Shown: positions 8,725 through 16,963 of the stretch, piece by piece
Numbering within the stretch: position 1 is the first letter of the stretch
How the letters are laid out: each line of letters begins with the position of its first letter
From: Natronococcus sp. AD-5
Lineage (GTDB): Archaea > Halobacteriota > Halobacteria > Halobacteriales > Natrialbaceae
Direction of reading: 5' to 3'
Length of the DNA: 64,000 nucleotides
NCBI RefSeq assembly: GCF_030734285.1
Contig: NZ_CP132294.1
Location: 2,604,001 to 2,668,000 of the forward strand
Position numbers and translations under genes: made by a program
The notes under the pieces: model-generated
Seen by the model: only the letters and a program-made list of their open reading frames with translations
Database searches by the model: none
Told to the model about the DNA's origin: nothing

Positions 8725-9372
8725 TCAGCCGAGGTGCGTCGTGAACCAGTCGGCGGCGTGATCGGACACCTCCTCGAGTTCGCCCGGCCCCTCGAAGAGG
8801 TGACCGGCGCCCTCGACGATCCGAAGGTCCGCATCACAGGAGATCGCCTCGTAGACCTCCCGGTTCAGCCCGAGCACCGACTCGTCCTCGCCGCCGACGA
8901 TCAGCAGCGTCGGGGAGGCGAGCTCGTCGAGGACCTCGGAGGCCATGTCGACTCGGCCGCCGCGGGACACCACCGCACCGACGTCCGTTTCGGACCGGGC
9001 GGCGCCTCGAATGGCCGCTGCAGCGCCCGTACTGGCGCCGAAGTAGCCGATCGGATACGCGTCCCCGATCTCGGGTCGTTCGCGAGCCCACGTCGTCGCC
9101 GCGACGAGTCGGTCGGTCAGGAGCGGGATGTCGAAGCGGTTCTCCCGATTCCTGTCCTCCGCTTCCGTGAGCAGGTCGAACAGGAGCGTCCCGAGCCCCC
9201 GTTCGCGCAGCGTCTCGGCGACGGCGTTGTTTCGCGGGCTGTGCCGACTGCTGCCGCTCCCGTGAGCGAAGACGACCAGGCCGCTCGCGTCGGCCGGAAC
9301 GGCGAGTTCGCCCTCGAGCGTCGCGTCCCCGACAGGGATCTCGGTCACGGTGTGGGTCCCGCCGGTCGTCAT
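8725..9372 (-). CDS. Dienelactone-hydrolase-like alpha/beta hydrolase
   Basis: 215 residues. FAHGSGSSRHSPRN is the oxyanion loop typical of the KANL3/Tex30-like or dienelactone-hydrolase-like group. The nucleophile elbow GASTGAAAA gives Ser114. GGEDESVLG and EGAGHLFEGPGE supply the acid and histidine. ATG 9372 gives MTTGGTHTVTE, and an upstream ATG adds an improbable 28-residue tail. In some halophiles and bacteria such proteins sit beside phosphoribosyltransferases; none adjoins it here. The substrate is unknown. Confidence 0.85.
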   Translation of the reverse strand: MTTGGTHTVTEIPVGDATLEGELAVPADASGLVVFAHGSGSSRHSPRNNAVAETLRERGLGTLLFDLLTEAEDRNRENRFDIPLLTDRLVAATTWARERPEIGDAYPIGYFGASTGAAAAIRGAARSETDVGAVVSRGGRVDMASEVLDELASPTLLIVGGEDESVLGLNREVYEAISCDADLRIVEGAGHLFEGPGELEEVSDHAADWFTTHLG

Positions 9373-9452
9373 AGTCGTGACTCCGCCGCGAGAACGGTTG
9401 ACTGTTGTGGCGGGTCGCGTCGGTATCGACGGCGCGATCGGGCCGGCCGCGT

Positions 9453-10250
9453 TCACCGCTTCCGCGGGACGCGCTGGCGCACGAAGTGCCGGACCCGGGA
9501 CGTGTAGGTCCGCGGTCGGTGGAGGTTACAGATGTGGCCGACGCCCGCGAGCACCTCCACGCGAGCGTCCTGCGCGGCTGCCGCGTGCTCCCGCTCGCCG
9601 CGTCGCATGATCTTGTCGTTCTCGCCGTTGAGGATCAACGTCGGTCCGGCGTACGTCGACAGCTTCTCGCGGAAATCCTGCCCGGCGACGACCGGTCCCG
9701 CGTCTCCGAACTGTTTGGGATAGAATCCGGCGTCGATGATCGCCCGCTCGATGTCCGGCGGCAGATCCCGGTTGCGAACCCACCGCGTCGCCAGCCGCTC
9801 GACGGCGCGTTTACCGATATCGGGTTTGGTGAGGAGCCGGGCGATCCCGCCGTTCACCCGCGTGAGCAGGTTCATTCCCCGGACGGGGTTCGCGCTGCTG
9901 CCGGTCAGCACCAGCCCGTCGACGTCCTCGGGGCGGCGGTACGCGTACTCCGTCGCCACGTAACCGCCGAGCGAGAGGCCGACCAGGACCGCGCTCCCGT
10001 CGGTCGCCGTCGCGATTACGTCCCGAAGGCGCTCGATCGCCGGCTCCATCCGAAACGTTTCGTCGCCGTACGTTCCGTGGCCGGGGAGATCGGATGCGAC
10101 GACGCGAAACTCGTCGGCCAGCGCCCGCCGCTGGGGGAGCCACATCGTCCGCGTGAACATCGCACCGTGAACGAACACGATCGCCTGTGCGTTCGACGGG
10201 CCGTCGGCGTCGAGGCCCTCGAGGTCGCTGCCGTCTCCGAACATTGGCAT
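9453..10250 (-). CDS. Alpha/beta hydrolase
   Basis: 265 residues from the chosen ATG. Motifs are VHGAMFTRTMW (oxyanion), GLSLGGYVA (Ser93), NGENDKIM (acid) and AGVGHICNLHRP (catalytic His). The profile resembles small esterases and lipases of the hydrolase_4/6 type. Alternative starts at 10244 and 10268 cannot be excluded. It precedes the dienelactone-hydrolase-like gene on the same strand by 80 bases, so the two hydrolases may be cotranscribed. The substrate is unknown. Confidence 0.86.
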   Translation of the reverse strand: MPMFGDGSDLEGLDADGPSNAQAIVFVHGAMFTRTMWLPQRRALADEFRVVASDLPGHGTYGDETFRMEPAIERLRDVIATATDGSAVLVGLSLGGYVATEYAYRRPEDVDGLVLTGSSANPVRGMNLLTRVNGGIARLLTKPDIGKRAVERLATRWVRNRDLPPDIERAIIDAGFYPKQFGDAGPVVAGQDFREKLSTYAGPTLILNGENDKIMRRGEREHAAAAQDARVEVLAGVGHICNLHRPRTYTSRVRHFVRQRVPRKR

Positions 10251-10879
10251 AGCTGGCTTCCGTACCACGACGAAATCCTTAGTTTACGGGCCGGCGACGC
10301 CGCTCGAGACGAACCGATCCGAGCGGTCGATCGCCGGAGAACCGACGGGACAACCGATGGGTGTGCCGATTTTCCGTCAGCGGCGACGGTCATTGCCGAC
10401 CGATCTCGCCCTTTCGGGGTCTGCACTCGAGTTCAAAGCGAATACCGACCGCGGTACGGCCCGTTCTATCGTAGTCGCCGATTCCGTCCGAACAGCATAT
10501 TTAAAATGAACCTCATAACGGTATATCAAAAATCGGGGCGGAAATCGAGACTACCGATCTCGACGCAGATGGAGTCGGTCCTACAGAATGATCGACCGCC
10601 GCTTCCGAAACGGAACTCGAGATCGGAACGCTACTGACCACGTTCCGAATTACTCGACAACGCTTCTCAAGCGGCGTTATCAGCCGGGCGGTTCGCGTAC
10701 GCTATCCGAGAAGGCGCGGGAGTCGCCTCTCGGACGTGTACGTGATCGTCGAACCACTCACGGAGCGCGTCGGAATCGAGAAGGGGTTACGGACCCTTCC
10801 GTGAGGCGCTCGATCACGCGGCACACGATCGGGTTCCGCTCGTCCCACCGTTCGGAATCTCATCATCGGTCCCTCCGCG
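10251..10879. other. Intergenic, no supported gene
   Basis: About 630 bases between the hydrolase and DoxX genes. An AT-rich segment near 10490-10550 looks like promoter DNA. At 10700-10870 the minus strand can be read with frameshifts as fragments such as VIERLTEGS and REWFDDHVHV, which may be a decayed gene, but I cannot name it. No start, operator or RNA gene is convincing. Confidence 0.4.
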
Positions 10880-11317
10880 TTAGCCACGGAACGGCTGGAG
10901 TCGCCAGCGGCCGTAGGCGACGAGCGCCGAGAGGAGTCCCACGAGTAGCGGAATCAGCGCCAGCACGATATCACCGCCCACCAGCGTGAGTGCCGTCGCT
11001 CCGATCGTGATGACGACCAGTCCGGCGGCAGCCAGCGGCGTCAGGTTCTCCCGAATGTGCAGAAGTCCGGGGATGACCAGACCGATCGCGCCGAGCACTT
11101 CGGCGACGCCGATGAACCGGATGAACAGGCCCGGTAACGGCACCGGCATTTGTGCCGTCATCACTTCGATCGGCGTGACCAACTTCATCCCTCCCGTGAA
11201 CAGAAAGAGGAGCGCGAGCAGCCCCTGCACGGTCCACAGAGTGTAGTTCGTGATCGAGCCCCTCGGTCGTGGTTCGTCGACGTGCTTCCGCACGTTGGTG
11301 AGGATACGCGCCGTCAC
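10880..11317 (-). CDS. DoxX-like membrane protein
   Basis: 145 residues with four transmembrane helices, matching the DoxX/DoxD-like superfamily: YTLWTVQGLLALLFLFTGGM, GLFIRFIGVAEVLGAIGLVI, a LAAAGLVVITIGATALTLV segment and a VLALIPLLVGLLSALVAYG segment. The start is GTG 11317, because its purine-rich gggaggag leader is well placed and the preceding gene's TGA overlaps it (GTGA). That gives translational coupling in an ArsR-AHSA1-DoxX operon. Such cassettes are common in haloarchaea. The DoxX protein probably has a redox or small-molecule role in the membrane; its substrate is unknown. It looks intact although the two upstream genes are damaged. Confidence 0.83.
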   Translation of the reverse strand: MTARILTNVRKHVDEPRPRGSITNYTLWTVQGLLALLFLFTGGMKLVTPIEVMTAQMPVPLPGLFIRFIGVAEVLGAIGLVIPGLLHIRENLTPLAAAGLVVITIGATALTLVGGDIVLALIPLLVGLLSALVAYGRWRLQPFRG

Positions 11318-11481
11318 GTGGTCTCCTCCCTTCCGTTCTGTATGCCAGCCTCTTTCGTGCCGATCACCGCGTCCAGGATACTGCGCGCAGAATCCGTCCA
11401 CGCTTCGCGCGTGCGCCCGTTCGCCGCGTCGACTGTTCGCTGAATTATCACGTCGTACTCGGTCGGTTCGTGGTCTGTCAT
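11314..11481 (-). pseudogene. Truncated AHSA1/SRPBCC-domain gene
   Basis: A 55-codon frame, MTDHEPTEYDVIIQRTVDAA..., resembles the first strand and helix of AHSA1-type START proteins (xxITRTIDAPREAVWEAWTD; here EAWTD is kept). It stops after 55 residues, where the family has about 150. Its ATG overlaps the stop of the ArsR frame (ATGA) and its TGA overlaps the DoxX GTG. The coupling of a three-gene operon is therefore preserved, but the middle domain has been deleted. A short functional peptide cannot be ruled out. Confidence 0.6.
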
Positions 11482-11803
11482 TGGTCCTCCTCCGGATGGT
11501 CTGTGAGCGCACCGAATCGATCCCGCCGGAAGACGCGGTACCGAGTCAGCCAGCCGAAGGCCACCTCAGCGGCGCGGTATTTACGTGACGCCGGTGCACG
11601 CGGCCGTCCTTTGCGACGTCGAGGATGCCCGCGTCCTCGAGCACCTGGAGGTGCGTCGATACCGTTGCGGGCGGCCTGTCGTGGGAGTCGGTCGGTTTGC
11701 CGACGCTCTCGGGACCCTCTGTAAACTGCACAGTGGGCGCTCGCCGGGTCGGCGCCCGGAAGATCGCGACGAGATCCGGATCGTTCGGCGGTCGTTCAAC
11801 CAT
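11478..11803 (-). pseudogene. ArsR-family regulator, frameshifted
   Basis: The N-terminal frame (MVERPPNDPDLVAIFRA...) holds an ArsR winged helix with ATVSTHLQVLEDAGI as recognition helix and DVAKDGRVHRRHVNT as wing. It then runs out of frame at LRWPSAG. The expected C-terminal helix continues in another frame as AFGWLTRYRVFRRDRFGALT, ending in a TGA that overlaps the next ATG. The part before the recognition helix also looks altered: the usual ALADPTRR is shortened. One frameshift near 11550 and a small deletion would explain it. Because DNA-binding residues are intact, a truncated product might still bind. Confidence 0.7.
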
Positions 11804-11829
11804 CCGGTTGAGAGTACGACGCACCCGTG

Positions 11830-11847
11830 TTTAACTATTTAGTTAAA
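11830..11847. promoter_or_regulatory. ArsR-type operator over the TATA box
   Basis: TTTAACTA-tt-TAGTTAAA is a perfect 8-bp inverted repeat centred about 35 bases upstream of the ArsR ATG. It replaces or overlaps the position of a leaderless promoter's TATA box. AT-rich palindromes of this form are typical ArsR-family operators, so autorepression is inferred. Confidence 0.7.
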
Positions 11848-12025
11848 TAAGCCCGAATGACCGCATTACAGTCGGATAGGGTCTTTTCGAGACGATCGCT
11901 ATTCTATCTCGTCGCTCGTCTCGCCCGAAGATTCCACGCCAGTATCGCTATCGCCAAGAGACGGACGCCGATCGCGTCGAGTGGCCGCAAGTCGCCGAAC
12001 AGACGGCTGTGGTTCCGGCCGACGG

Positions 12026-12553
12026 TCAGGACTCGTCCGACTCGGGTTCGACGTCGCTGCGGCGCGCGTCGTCGTCGTCCGGATCGACTGCCGCATCCGT
12101 CCGCCGGAGCTCGTCGTCGGCCGAAACCGTCGCGTCGGTCCGACGGTCGGCCGCCGGCGGATCGAGTTCGGGGTCGGGATCTCGCTCGGCTACCGCATCC
12201 GGATCTACCCTGGCGCCGCGGGTCGCCGTCGCTTCGTCGTCCAGTTCGTCGGCCGCGCTCCCCTCCGCCGTCCGCTCGGAACGATCCGCAGAGCTCGTGT
12301 CGGTCGAGAGCGGGTGGTCGTCCGTCAGCACGATTCGATCGTCGGTGATTTCGCGTACAGACGTCGCCTCGATCGGCCGGGTCTCGTCGACCTCGTTCTC
12401 TATCGACGGCGTGAGCGGATCCGATTCGTCGCTCGTCGGAACCGAACTGACGCGGACGACGGGGCCGTCGATCGCGGCGACGACCCCGACCTCTTCGCCG
12501 TCGTCGGTTTCGACGAGCTTTCCGACGTCGTCGTCCGTGAACGTCGCACCCAT
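12026..12553 (-). CDS. PRC-barrel-like protein with long acidic tail
   Basis: 175 residues. The first 80 (MGATFTDDDVGKLVETDDGE, VGVVAAIDGP, SVREITDDRIVLTDD) match the small PRC-barrel-like beta domain common in haloarchaea. The remaining 95 are a disordered Asp/Glu/Arg-rich tail (RGARVDPDAVAERDPDPELD). ATG 12553 is chosen because the barrel begins there. PRC barrels bind proteins or RNA (RimM, photosynthetic H subunit), but these haloarchaeal versions have no assigned job. A longer version with the same barrel follows upstream at 12660, so this is a tandem pair. Confidence 0.75.
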   Translation of the reverse strand: MGATFTDDDVGKLVETDDGEEVGVVAAIDGPVVRVSSVPTSDESDPLTPSIENEVDETRPIEATSVREITDDRIVLTDDHPLSTDTSSADRSERTAEGSAADELDDEATATRGARVDPDAVAERDPDPELDPPAADRRTDATVSADDELRRTDAAVDPDDDDARRSDVEPESDES

Positions 12554-12659
12554 TTCGTCGGGAGTACCGGCGGTCGATGGAAGGTGGTGGTGCCTGCAAC
12601 AGCCGGTTCGCGCGCCGGACTCCGCGGCTATCCGGCCATCCCGTGAAACGAGCTCGCGC

Positions 12660-13277
12660 TTACTGCTTCGCCGACGAGACGGAGTCCTCGTTGCTGTCGG
12701 TCGGTCGCGCGGCAAGTTCGGAGAAGTCGCGCTCAAGGTGAACCCGCGTGTCGCTGATCTCGCGAACCGAGTCGGCGTCGAGATCGAAGGAGTCGCCCAT
12801 TTCCTTCCGGCCGAGTCGGATCAGAATCTGATCCAGCGCGTCGGGTGCCGGTTCGACGTGAGCCGTCTCGCCGTCGACCGATGCGACGGTTCCAATCACC
12901 TTGCCGTCGGCCCGCTCGACGAGTTTGCCGATCTCGTCGTTCGTAAACGTCCCGGTCATATCGTCACCTACTTCGTCTCGATGCAAAGCGGCACTGCCTG
13001 CACCAGTCTCACCTTCACCGATCTCACCGCCGTCGGCCTCGTTTTCATCGGCCTTGCGTTCGCTGACCTCGCCTCCGTTGGCTTCGAGGGAGAATCCGCC
13101 GCTTGCGGCCGACTCACGCGGTTCGGCCCACGTCGAGGAGACGAGCGGCGCGACGGCGGGAAACACCATCACGAGGACGAACAGCGACAGCATGGCGGTC
13201 GCGACGACCGCGATACCGAATGTCGGGTCGAACGGGACGATACTCGCTACGATGCCACCGGTAGTGAGGAGGCTCAT
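12660..13277 (-). CDS. Membrane-anchored PRC-barrel-like protein
   Basis: 205 residues. A hydrophobic N-terminal anchor (residues about 10-46, including ATAMLSLFVLVMVFPAVAPL) is followed by a 55-residue Glu/Gly linker. A PRC-barrel-like domain follows from about residue 107 (MTGTFTNDEIGKLVERADGK, VIGTVASVDGE, DSVREISDTRVHLERDFSE). It could also be two overlapping genes, since Met107 opens exactly where the neighbouring PRC protein starts, but the frame is continuous and the linker keeps coding bias. The barrel resembles that of 12026-12553, so the pair probably arose by duplication. It likely sits on the inner face of the membrane. Confidence 0.72.
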   Translation of the reverse strand: MSLLTTGGIVASIVPFDPTFGIAVVATAMLSLFVLVMVFPAVAPLVSSTWAEPRESAASGGFSLEANGGEVSERKADENEADGGEIGEGETGAGSAALHRDEVGDDMTGTFTNDEIGKLVERADGKVIGTVASVDGETAHVEPAPDALDQILIRLGRKEMGDSFDLDADSVREISDTRVHLERDFSELAARPTDSNEDSVSSAKQ

Positions 13278-13455
13278 TGACGCTTAATAGCACGTTACGA
13301 CCCCGGTCCTATGAGGATTTCTGTTCGCGGTCGTCCCGACCGGTCCGGTTCCGGCCGCCTGTCGACCGGTGCGACGGTTTCGATCGGCCGCCGTACTCAG
13401 TCGCTGACGCTGGTTCGTCGCTTCTTACCGGCGGGAACGACGCCCGTCGGCGCGA

Positions 13456-14532
13456 TCACTCGATCGGGAACCGCAGGATGGCGCCGATCCCGTCGAACGC
13501 GTCCGCGAATCGGTTTCCGTCCGGGAAGTCGTCGGGAACGACGACCGCGTCGCCGCCCTGCTCTTCCGTTCGCTCGCCCAGGGACTGGAGTTGCGGCGCG
13601 TCGAGCGACGTCGAAAGCAACAGCGTCTCGACCGCGTCGTACGCGAGCGCCTCGTCGACCTCGTCGCGGCCGTACGCGATCTCGCCGGAGCCGACCTCGT
13701 CGAGAAAGGTGTCGAGCGCCTCGCGGGCGTCCCGCCGGTCGCGTTCGTCGATCGCTTCCTGCCCCTTCTCGGCGAGTTGCTCGAGCCCCTGCTCGCTGGC
13801 GTACTCGACGGCGAACTCGCCCTCGATCCTGTCCTCGAGTCGGTGGTCGAGCTCGGCCTCCGCTCGGAACCGCTCGAGCGTTCCCGTCGTTCCCCCGAGG
13901 AGCAGTCCGTCGACCTCCCCTTCCTCCTCGAGAAACGCGTACGCGGCCCGCTCGGCGACCTCGTCGAAGAACTCGCGCTTCCGGCGCTCGCGGTCGCGTT
14001 CGAAGCGCTCGGCCGACTGGCCACCGGCGCTGGATTTCCCCGGGACGTCGCTGTCGAAGGAGTCGATCGTTTCGACGCCCTCGTCGTCGAGCCGTCCCAG
14101 CGCCGCGCCGCCGCGTTCGACGACGAGCAGTCCGTACGTCGAGGACGGTTCGGTGACGTCCTCGAGCGGGGAGAGGTCGAACTCGTTGCCGTGCTCGTAC
14201 ACCGACTCGTCGATCGCCACGGGGAGGTCGTCGAACACCGTCGTGAGCAGGTCGCCGTCGGCGGCGCCGGCGTAGACGACGAGTCCGTTCTCCGGAACCT
14301 CGTCGTACTCGTTCAGGCGACTCCGGACGGCCTCGAGGGCGTCGACGAGCGGCTGGGGGAACGACCGTTCGTCGAGTTGCGTCGCCTCGGCGTAGTCGGT
14401 CTCGACGGGCTGGCGCGCCTCGCCGATCGATTCGTCCGGCGGAACGGCGAGCGTGACGAGGACGTCCCGGTCCGCGGCGGCCGCGGAGAGACGATCGAGT
14501 CGCTCGTGGAGTTCGTAGTTTGAGAGTGGCAT
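13456..14532 (-). CDS. aRF1-like GGQ protein (Vms1/baeRF-type release factor paralogue)
   Basis: 358 residues. GKSSAGGQSAERFERDRERRKREFF carries a full GGQ loop (Gly170-Gly171-Gln172) in the context of archaeal release factor aRF1 (KHSAGGQSARRFERLREE). It is followed by an eRF1 domain-3-like fold ending at DGIGAILRFPIE. The N-terminal domain is only about 130 residues and lacks the NIKS/TASNIKS stop-codon-reading motif. It therefore probably hydrolyses peptidyl-tRNA without codon reading, as proposed for Vms1/ANKZF1 and the bacterial-archaeal baeRF families in ribosome rescue. Function is inference from motif. Another shorter glycine motif, LLLGGTTGTLERF, marks the aRF1 domain-3 start. Confidence 0.82.
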   Translation of the reverse strand: MPLSNYELHERLDRLSAAAADRDVLVTLAVPPDESIGEARQPVETDYAEATQLDERSFPQPLVDALEAVRSRLNEYDEVPENGLVVYAGAADGDLLTTVFDDLPVAIDESVYEHGNEFDLSPLEDVTEPSSTYGLLVVERGGAALGRLDDEGVETIDSFDSDVPGKSSAGGQSAERFERDRERRKREFFDEVAERAAYAFLEEEGEVDGLLLGGTTGTLERFRAEAELDHRLEDRIEGEFAVEYASEQGLEQLAEKGQEAIDERDRRDAREALDTFLDEVGSGEIAYGRDEVDEALAYDAVETLLLSTSLDAPQLQSLGERTEEQGGDAVVVPDDFPDGNRFADAFDGIGAILRFPIE

Positions 14533-14661
14533 GGACTCGAGTACCGATCCGGAAACGAACGAACGTCCGACCGGTAACCGTCCTCGACTACAGGAAGCGA
14601 GCGATTAGAGGGACGGCCGGCGGTGTCAAGCACCGCCGACTCGAGCGCGACGGGTCGGCGC

Positions 14662-15672
14662 TCAATCCGAACGGTACCCCTTCGACTCGTCCGCCACCGA
14701 CGAGCGGTCCTCGGCGCAGCGAGCGTCGCGGTCCGACCGGACGTCCTCGAGGAGGGCGGCCGCGGACGGAAGCCGGGACCGGACGTCGATCGACTCGCTG
14801 CCGAGGATCGCAAAGCCCGCGAAGATCGTCAGGAAGCCGACGATCGCCAGCGGCGCGACTCGTTCGTCGAGAAGCGCCCACCCCCCGAGCGTCGAGACGA
14901 CCGGGACGACGTAGAAGACCAGGTTCGCCCGGATCGCGCCGGTCTCGTCGAGGAGGGCGAAGTACGCGAGGTACGCGAGGACGCCGGCGAAGACGCTGAC
15001 GTATCCGAGCGCCAGGATCGCTTCGGAGCTCCACGCGATCGCCGCCGTCGACTCGCCGCTCGCCAGCGCGAAGGCGTGCGAGAGCGCCGCGGCGAGGGGG
15101 AGTCCCCACGCGATCCGGACGGTGCTCGAGAGCGTCGCGTCGACCCGTCGGATGAGGACCGCTCCGAGCGCGGCGCTCGCCGCGCCGGCGAAGAGGATCG
15201 CGCGACCGAGCGCGTCACCGCCGACGAGCATCGACGGATCGGGACTGACCACGAGCGCGACGCCGAGCAGGCCGAGCACCATCCCGACCGCGCCGCGGGG
15301 GGAGAGCCGCTCGTTCGAGAGGAACACGGCCGCGAAAACCGGCGTCAGGATGGGGTTGAGACTGAAGACGATCGCTCCGACGGCGCTGGTCGCGTACTGC
15401 TGGCCGACGAACAGCAGCGAGTTCGCCAGGCCGATCACGAGTCCGCCGGTCGCGAGGATCCCGACGACGTCGCCGGCGGTCCGCGGCGTCAGGTCCGTCC
15501 GCGAGAAGCGGATCGCCGCGTACGCGGCCGTGATGACGGCCGCGATGTCGAACCGGAAGGCGACGAACAGCAGCGGCGGGAAGTACTCGAGGCCGGCCTT
15601 CGCGGCGACGAACGTGCCGCCGAAGAAGACACTCGAGAGCGCGAACAGGGCGAGCGTTCGACGGGCGATCAC
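14662..15672 (-). CDS. DMT-superfamily (EamA) transporter
   Basis: 336 residues with about ten transmembrane helices in two EamA repeats. The first has FALSSVFFGGTFVAAKAGLE and SAVGAIVFSLNPILTPVFAA; the second has ILALGYVSVFAGVLAYLAYF and ANLVFYVVPVVSTLGG. A 45-residue polar tail ends the protein. EamA proteins export amino acids, metabolites or drugs; the substrate is not predictable. The gene is divergent from a FilR1-type regulator, and the shared 205-base gap holds repeated palindromes (15777-15845), so that regulator probably controls this exporter. Confidence 0.9.
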   Translation of the reverse strand: MIARRTLALFALSSVFFGGTFVAAKAGLEYFPPLLFVAFRFDIAAVITAAYAAIRFSRTDLTPRTAGDVVGILATGGLVIGLANSLLFVGQQYATSAVGAIVFSLNPILTPVFAAVFLSNERLSPRGAVGMVLGLLGVALVVSPDPSMLVGGDALGRAILFAGAASAALGAVLIRRVDATLSSTVRIAWGLPLAAALSHAFALASGESTAAIAWSSEAILALGYVSVFAGVLAYLAYFALLDETGAIRANLVFYVVPVVSTLGGWALLDERVAPLAIVGFLTIFAGFAILGSESIDVRSRLPSAAALLEDVRSDRDARCAEDRSSVADESKGYRSD

Positions 15673-15776
15673 CGGCCGTACACCTCCGCTCGATCACACA
15701 CGGAGAGTAAACGTTCCAGAAGCGTCATCTCGTTTTCCCGTACGAGCGCCGGGTATATAGTTTCGTTCAGAAAATA

Positions 15777-15845
15777 TTTCACAGCAAGAAAGATGCGAGA
15801 TCCGCGCGGATATTTCGTAGCGTGAAATTATTTCACGGTGCGAAA
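15777..15845. promoter_or_regulatory. Cluster of three TTTC-N7-GAAA operators
   Basis: Three 15-bp inverted repeats: 15777-15791 (tttcacagcaagaaa), 15813-15827 (tttcgtagcgtgaaa) and 15831-15845 (tttcacggtgcgaaa). Their centres are 36 and 18 bases apart, multiples of 18, which would place bound dimers in a regular helical register. The last repeat ends 5 bases before a TATA-like tttatt (15850-15855) serving the regulator at 15878. A weaker element, tttcgttcagaaaa, is at 15761. They sit between the DMT exporter and the regulator. Confidence 0.7.
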
Positions 15846-15877
15846 GCGATTTATTCGAAGCGTTCGGAGGAGGGAGT

Positions 15878-16672
15878 ATGAAACCGGCGCTCGAGGAGAT
15901 CGAGTTTCTCGCGCTCTCCGCGAATCGCGTCGAGGTGCTCCGCCTCCTCGCCGAGGGGCGACGCAGCCGCGGCGAACTGGCCGACGCGACCGGCGCCTCG
16001 CAGGCGACGCTCGGCCGGATCCTGAGCGACTTCGAGGACCGTTCGTGGATCAGACGCGACGGGGACGCCTACGCGGCGACGGCGACGGGACGGCTCGTCG
16101 CCGCGGGATTCACCGATCTCCGAGAGATTCTCGAGACGGAGATGCGGCTCCGGGAGGTCATCGACTACCTGCCAACGCACGCGATGGACGTCGACCTCCG
16201 ACGGCTGGCCGACGCGACGATCACCGTCCCCTCCCAGATGCGGCCGAACGCGCCGCTCTCGCGCCTGCTCGACTTGCTTCGGGAGGGAGACGAGATTCGG
16301 ACGTTCTCGCACGCGTTCAACGAACAGACGCTCGCGGTCGTCCGGGAGCGGACGGCGACGGGCGACCAGCGGTTTAGGGGCGTTTTCTCGCGGAACGCCA
16401 TCGACGCACTCGCCGACGAGCCGGAACTCGCCCGCCGGCTCCGGACGCTTCTCGAGACCGACGGCGTCGAGATCAGGGTCCGCGACGAGGGCGTGCCGCT
16501 GGCGGTGATGATCGTCGACGACGTCGTCTACCTGCTCCTGCGCGACGAGAACGGCGTGCTCCAGGCCTCGATCGACACCGACGATCCGGCCGTGCGCTCG
16601 TGGGCCCAGGACACCGCCGATCACTACTGGCGAACGGCGCGGCCGCTCGAGCCGGACGCGTTTCCCTCGTAA
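15878..16672 (+). CDS. FilR1-type HTH transcriptional regulator
   Basis: 264 residues. An N-terminal winged helix-turn-helix (EFLALSANRVEVLRLLAEGR, then ELADATGASQATLGRILSDF) is followed by the mixed alpha/beta sensor domain of the methanogenesis regulator FilR1/DUF1724 group (DATITVPSQMRPNAPLSRLL, RFRGVFSRNAIDAL, then LAVMIVDDVVYLLLRDENGV). ATG 15878 is preceded by ggaggaggg and a TATA element 26 bases upstream. It is divergent from the DMT exporter, and three like palindromes lie next to its promoter. Autoregulation and control of the exporter are inferred. The ligand is unknown. Confidence 0.88.
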   Translation: MKPALEEIEFLALSANRVEVLRLLAEGRRSRGELADATGASQATLGRILSDFEDRSWIRRDGDAYAATATGRLVAAGFTDLREILETEMRLREVIDYLPTHAMDVDLRRLADATITVPSQMRPNAPLSRLLDLLREGDEIRTFSHAFNEQTLAVVRERTATGDQRFRGVFSRNAIDALADEPELARRLRTLLETDGVEIRVRDEGVPLAVMIVDDVVYLLLRDENGVLQASIDTDDPAVRSWAQDTADHYWRTARPLEPDAFPS

Positions 16673-16783
16673 CGCAGTCGTTACGCGCCGGTTACCCCGC
16701 GAAGAGCGCGGCGGTCGCCAAAAGGCGGCCCGACAGCCGGTCGCGCGTGACGAGAGCTCCCGCCGGCTTGAGCGGTCGCGGTT

Positions 16784-16963
16784 CTATCCGCTCCACTCGC
16801 CGGTGAGGTCGTCCGCGAGGTTCGTTCGCCAGGTTTCGAAGTGGGATTCGCAGGCGTCGTTCTCGTCGATGTGATCGATGAAGCCGGCGCCGGGGTCGGA
16901 CAGTTCGCTGCCGCAGAAGGGGCAGGTACCGGGATCGGACCAGTTCGTCGCGTTCACGGACAT
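16784..16963 (-). CDS. Small zinc-finger protein
   Basis: 59 residues. CPFCGSELSDPGAGFIDHID supplies a CxxC, and C44 with H46 (DACESHFETW) complete a C2-(C/H)2 zinc site. Single-domain zinc proteins like this are widespread in haloarchaea and often have regulatory or ribosome-linked roles, but this one is uncharacterised. ATG 16963 is preferred over 16981 because MSVNATNWSDPGTCPFC is the compact form. It lies alone between the FilR1-type regulator and coaD. Confidence 0.75.
   Translation of the reverse strand: MSVNATNWSDPGTCPFCGSELSDPGAGFIDHIDENDACESHFETWRTNLADDLTGEWSG

Noticed and set aside
13591-14523. 310-codon plus frame opposite the GGQ protein
   Set aside because: Val/Arg/Leu-rich shadow with no motif; the minus strand carries the GGQ loop.
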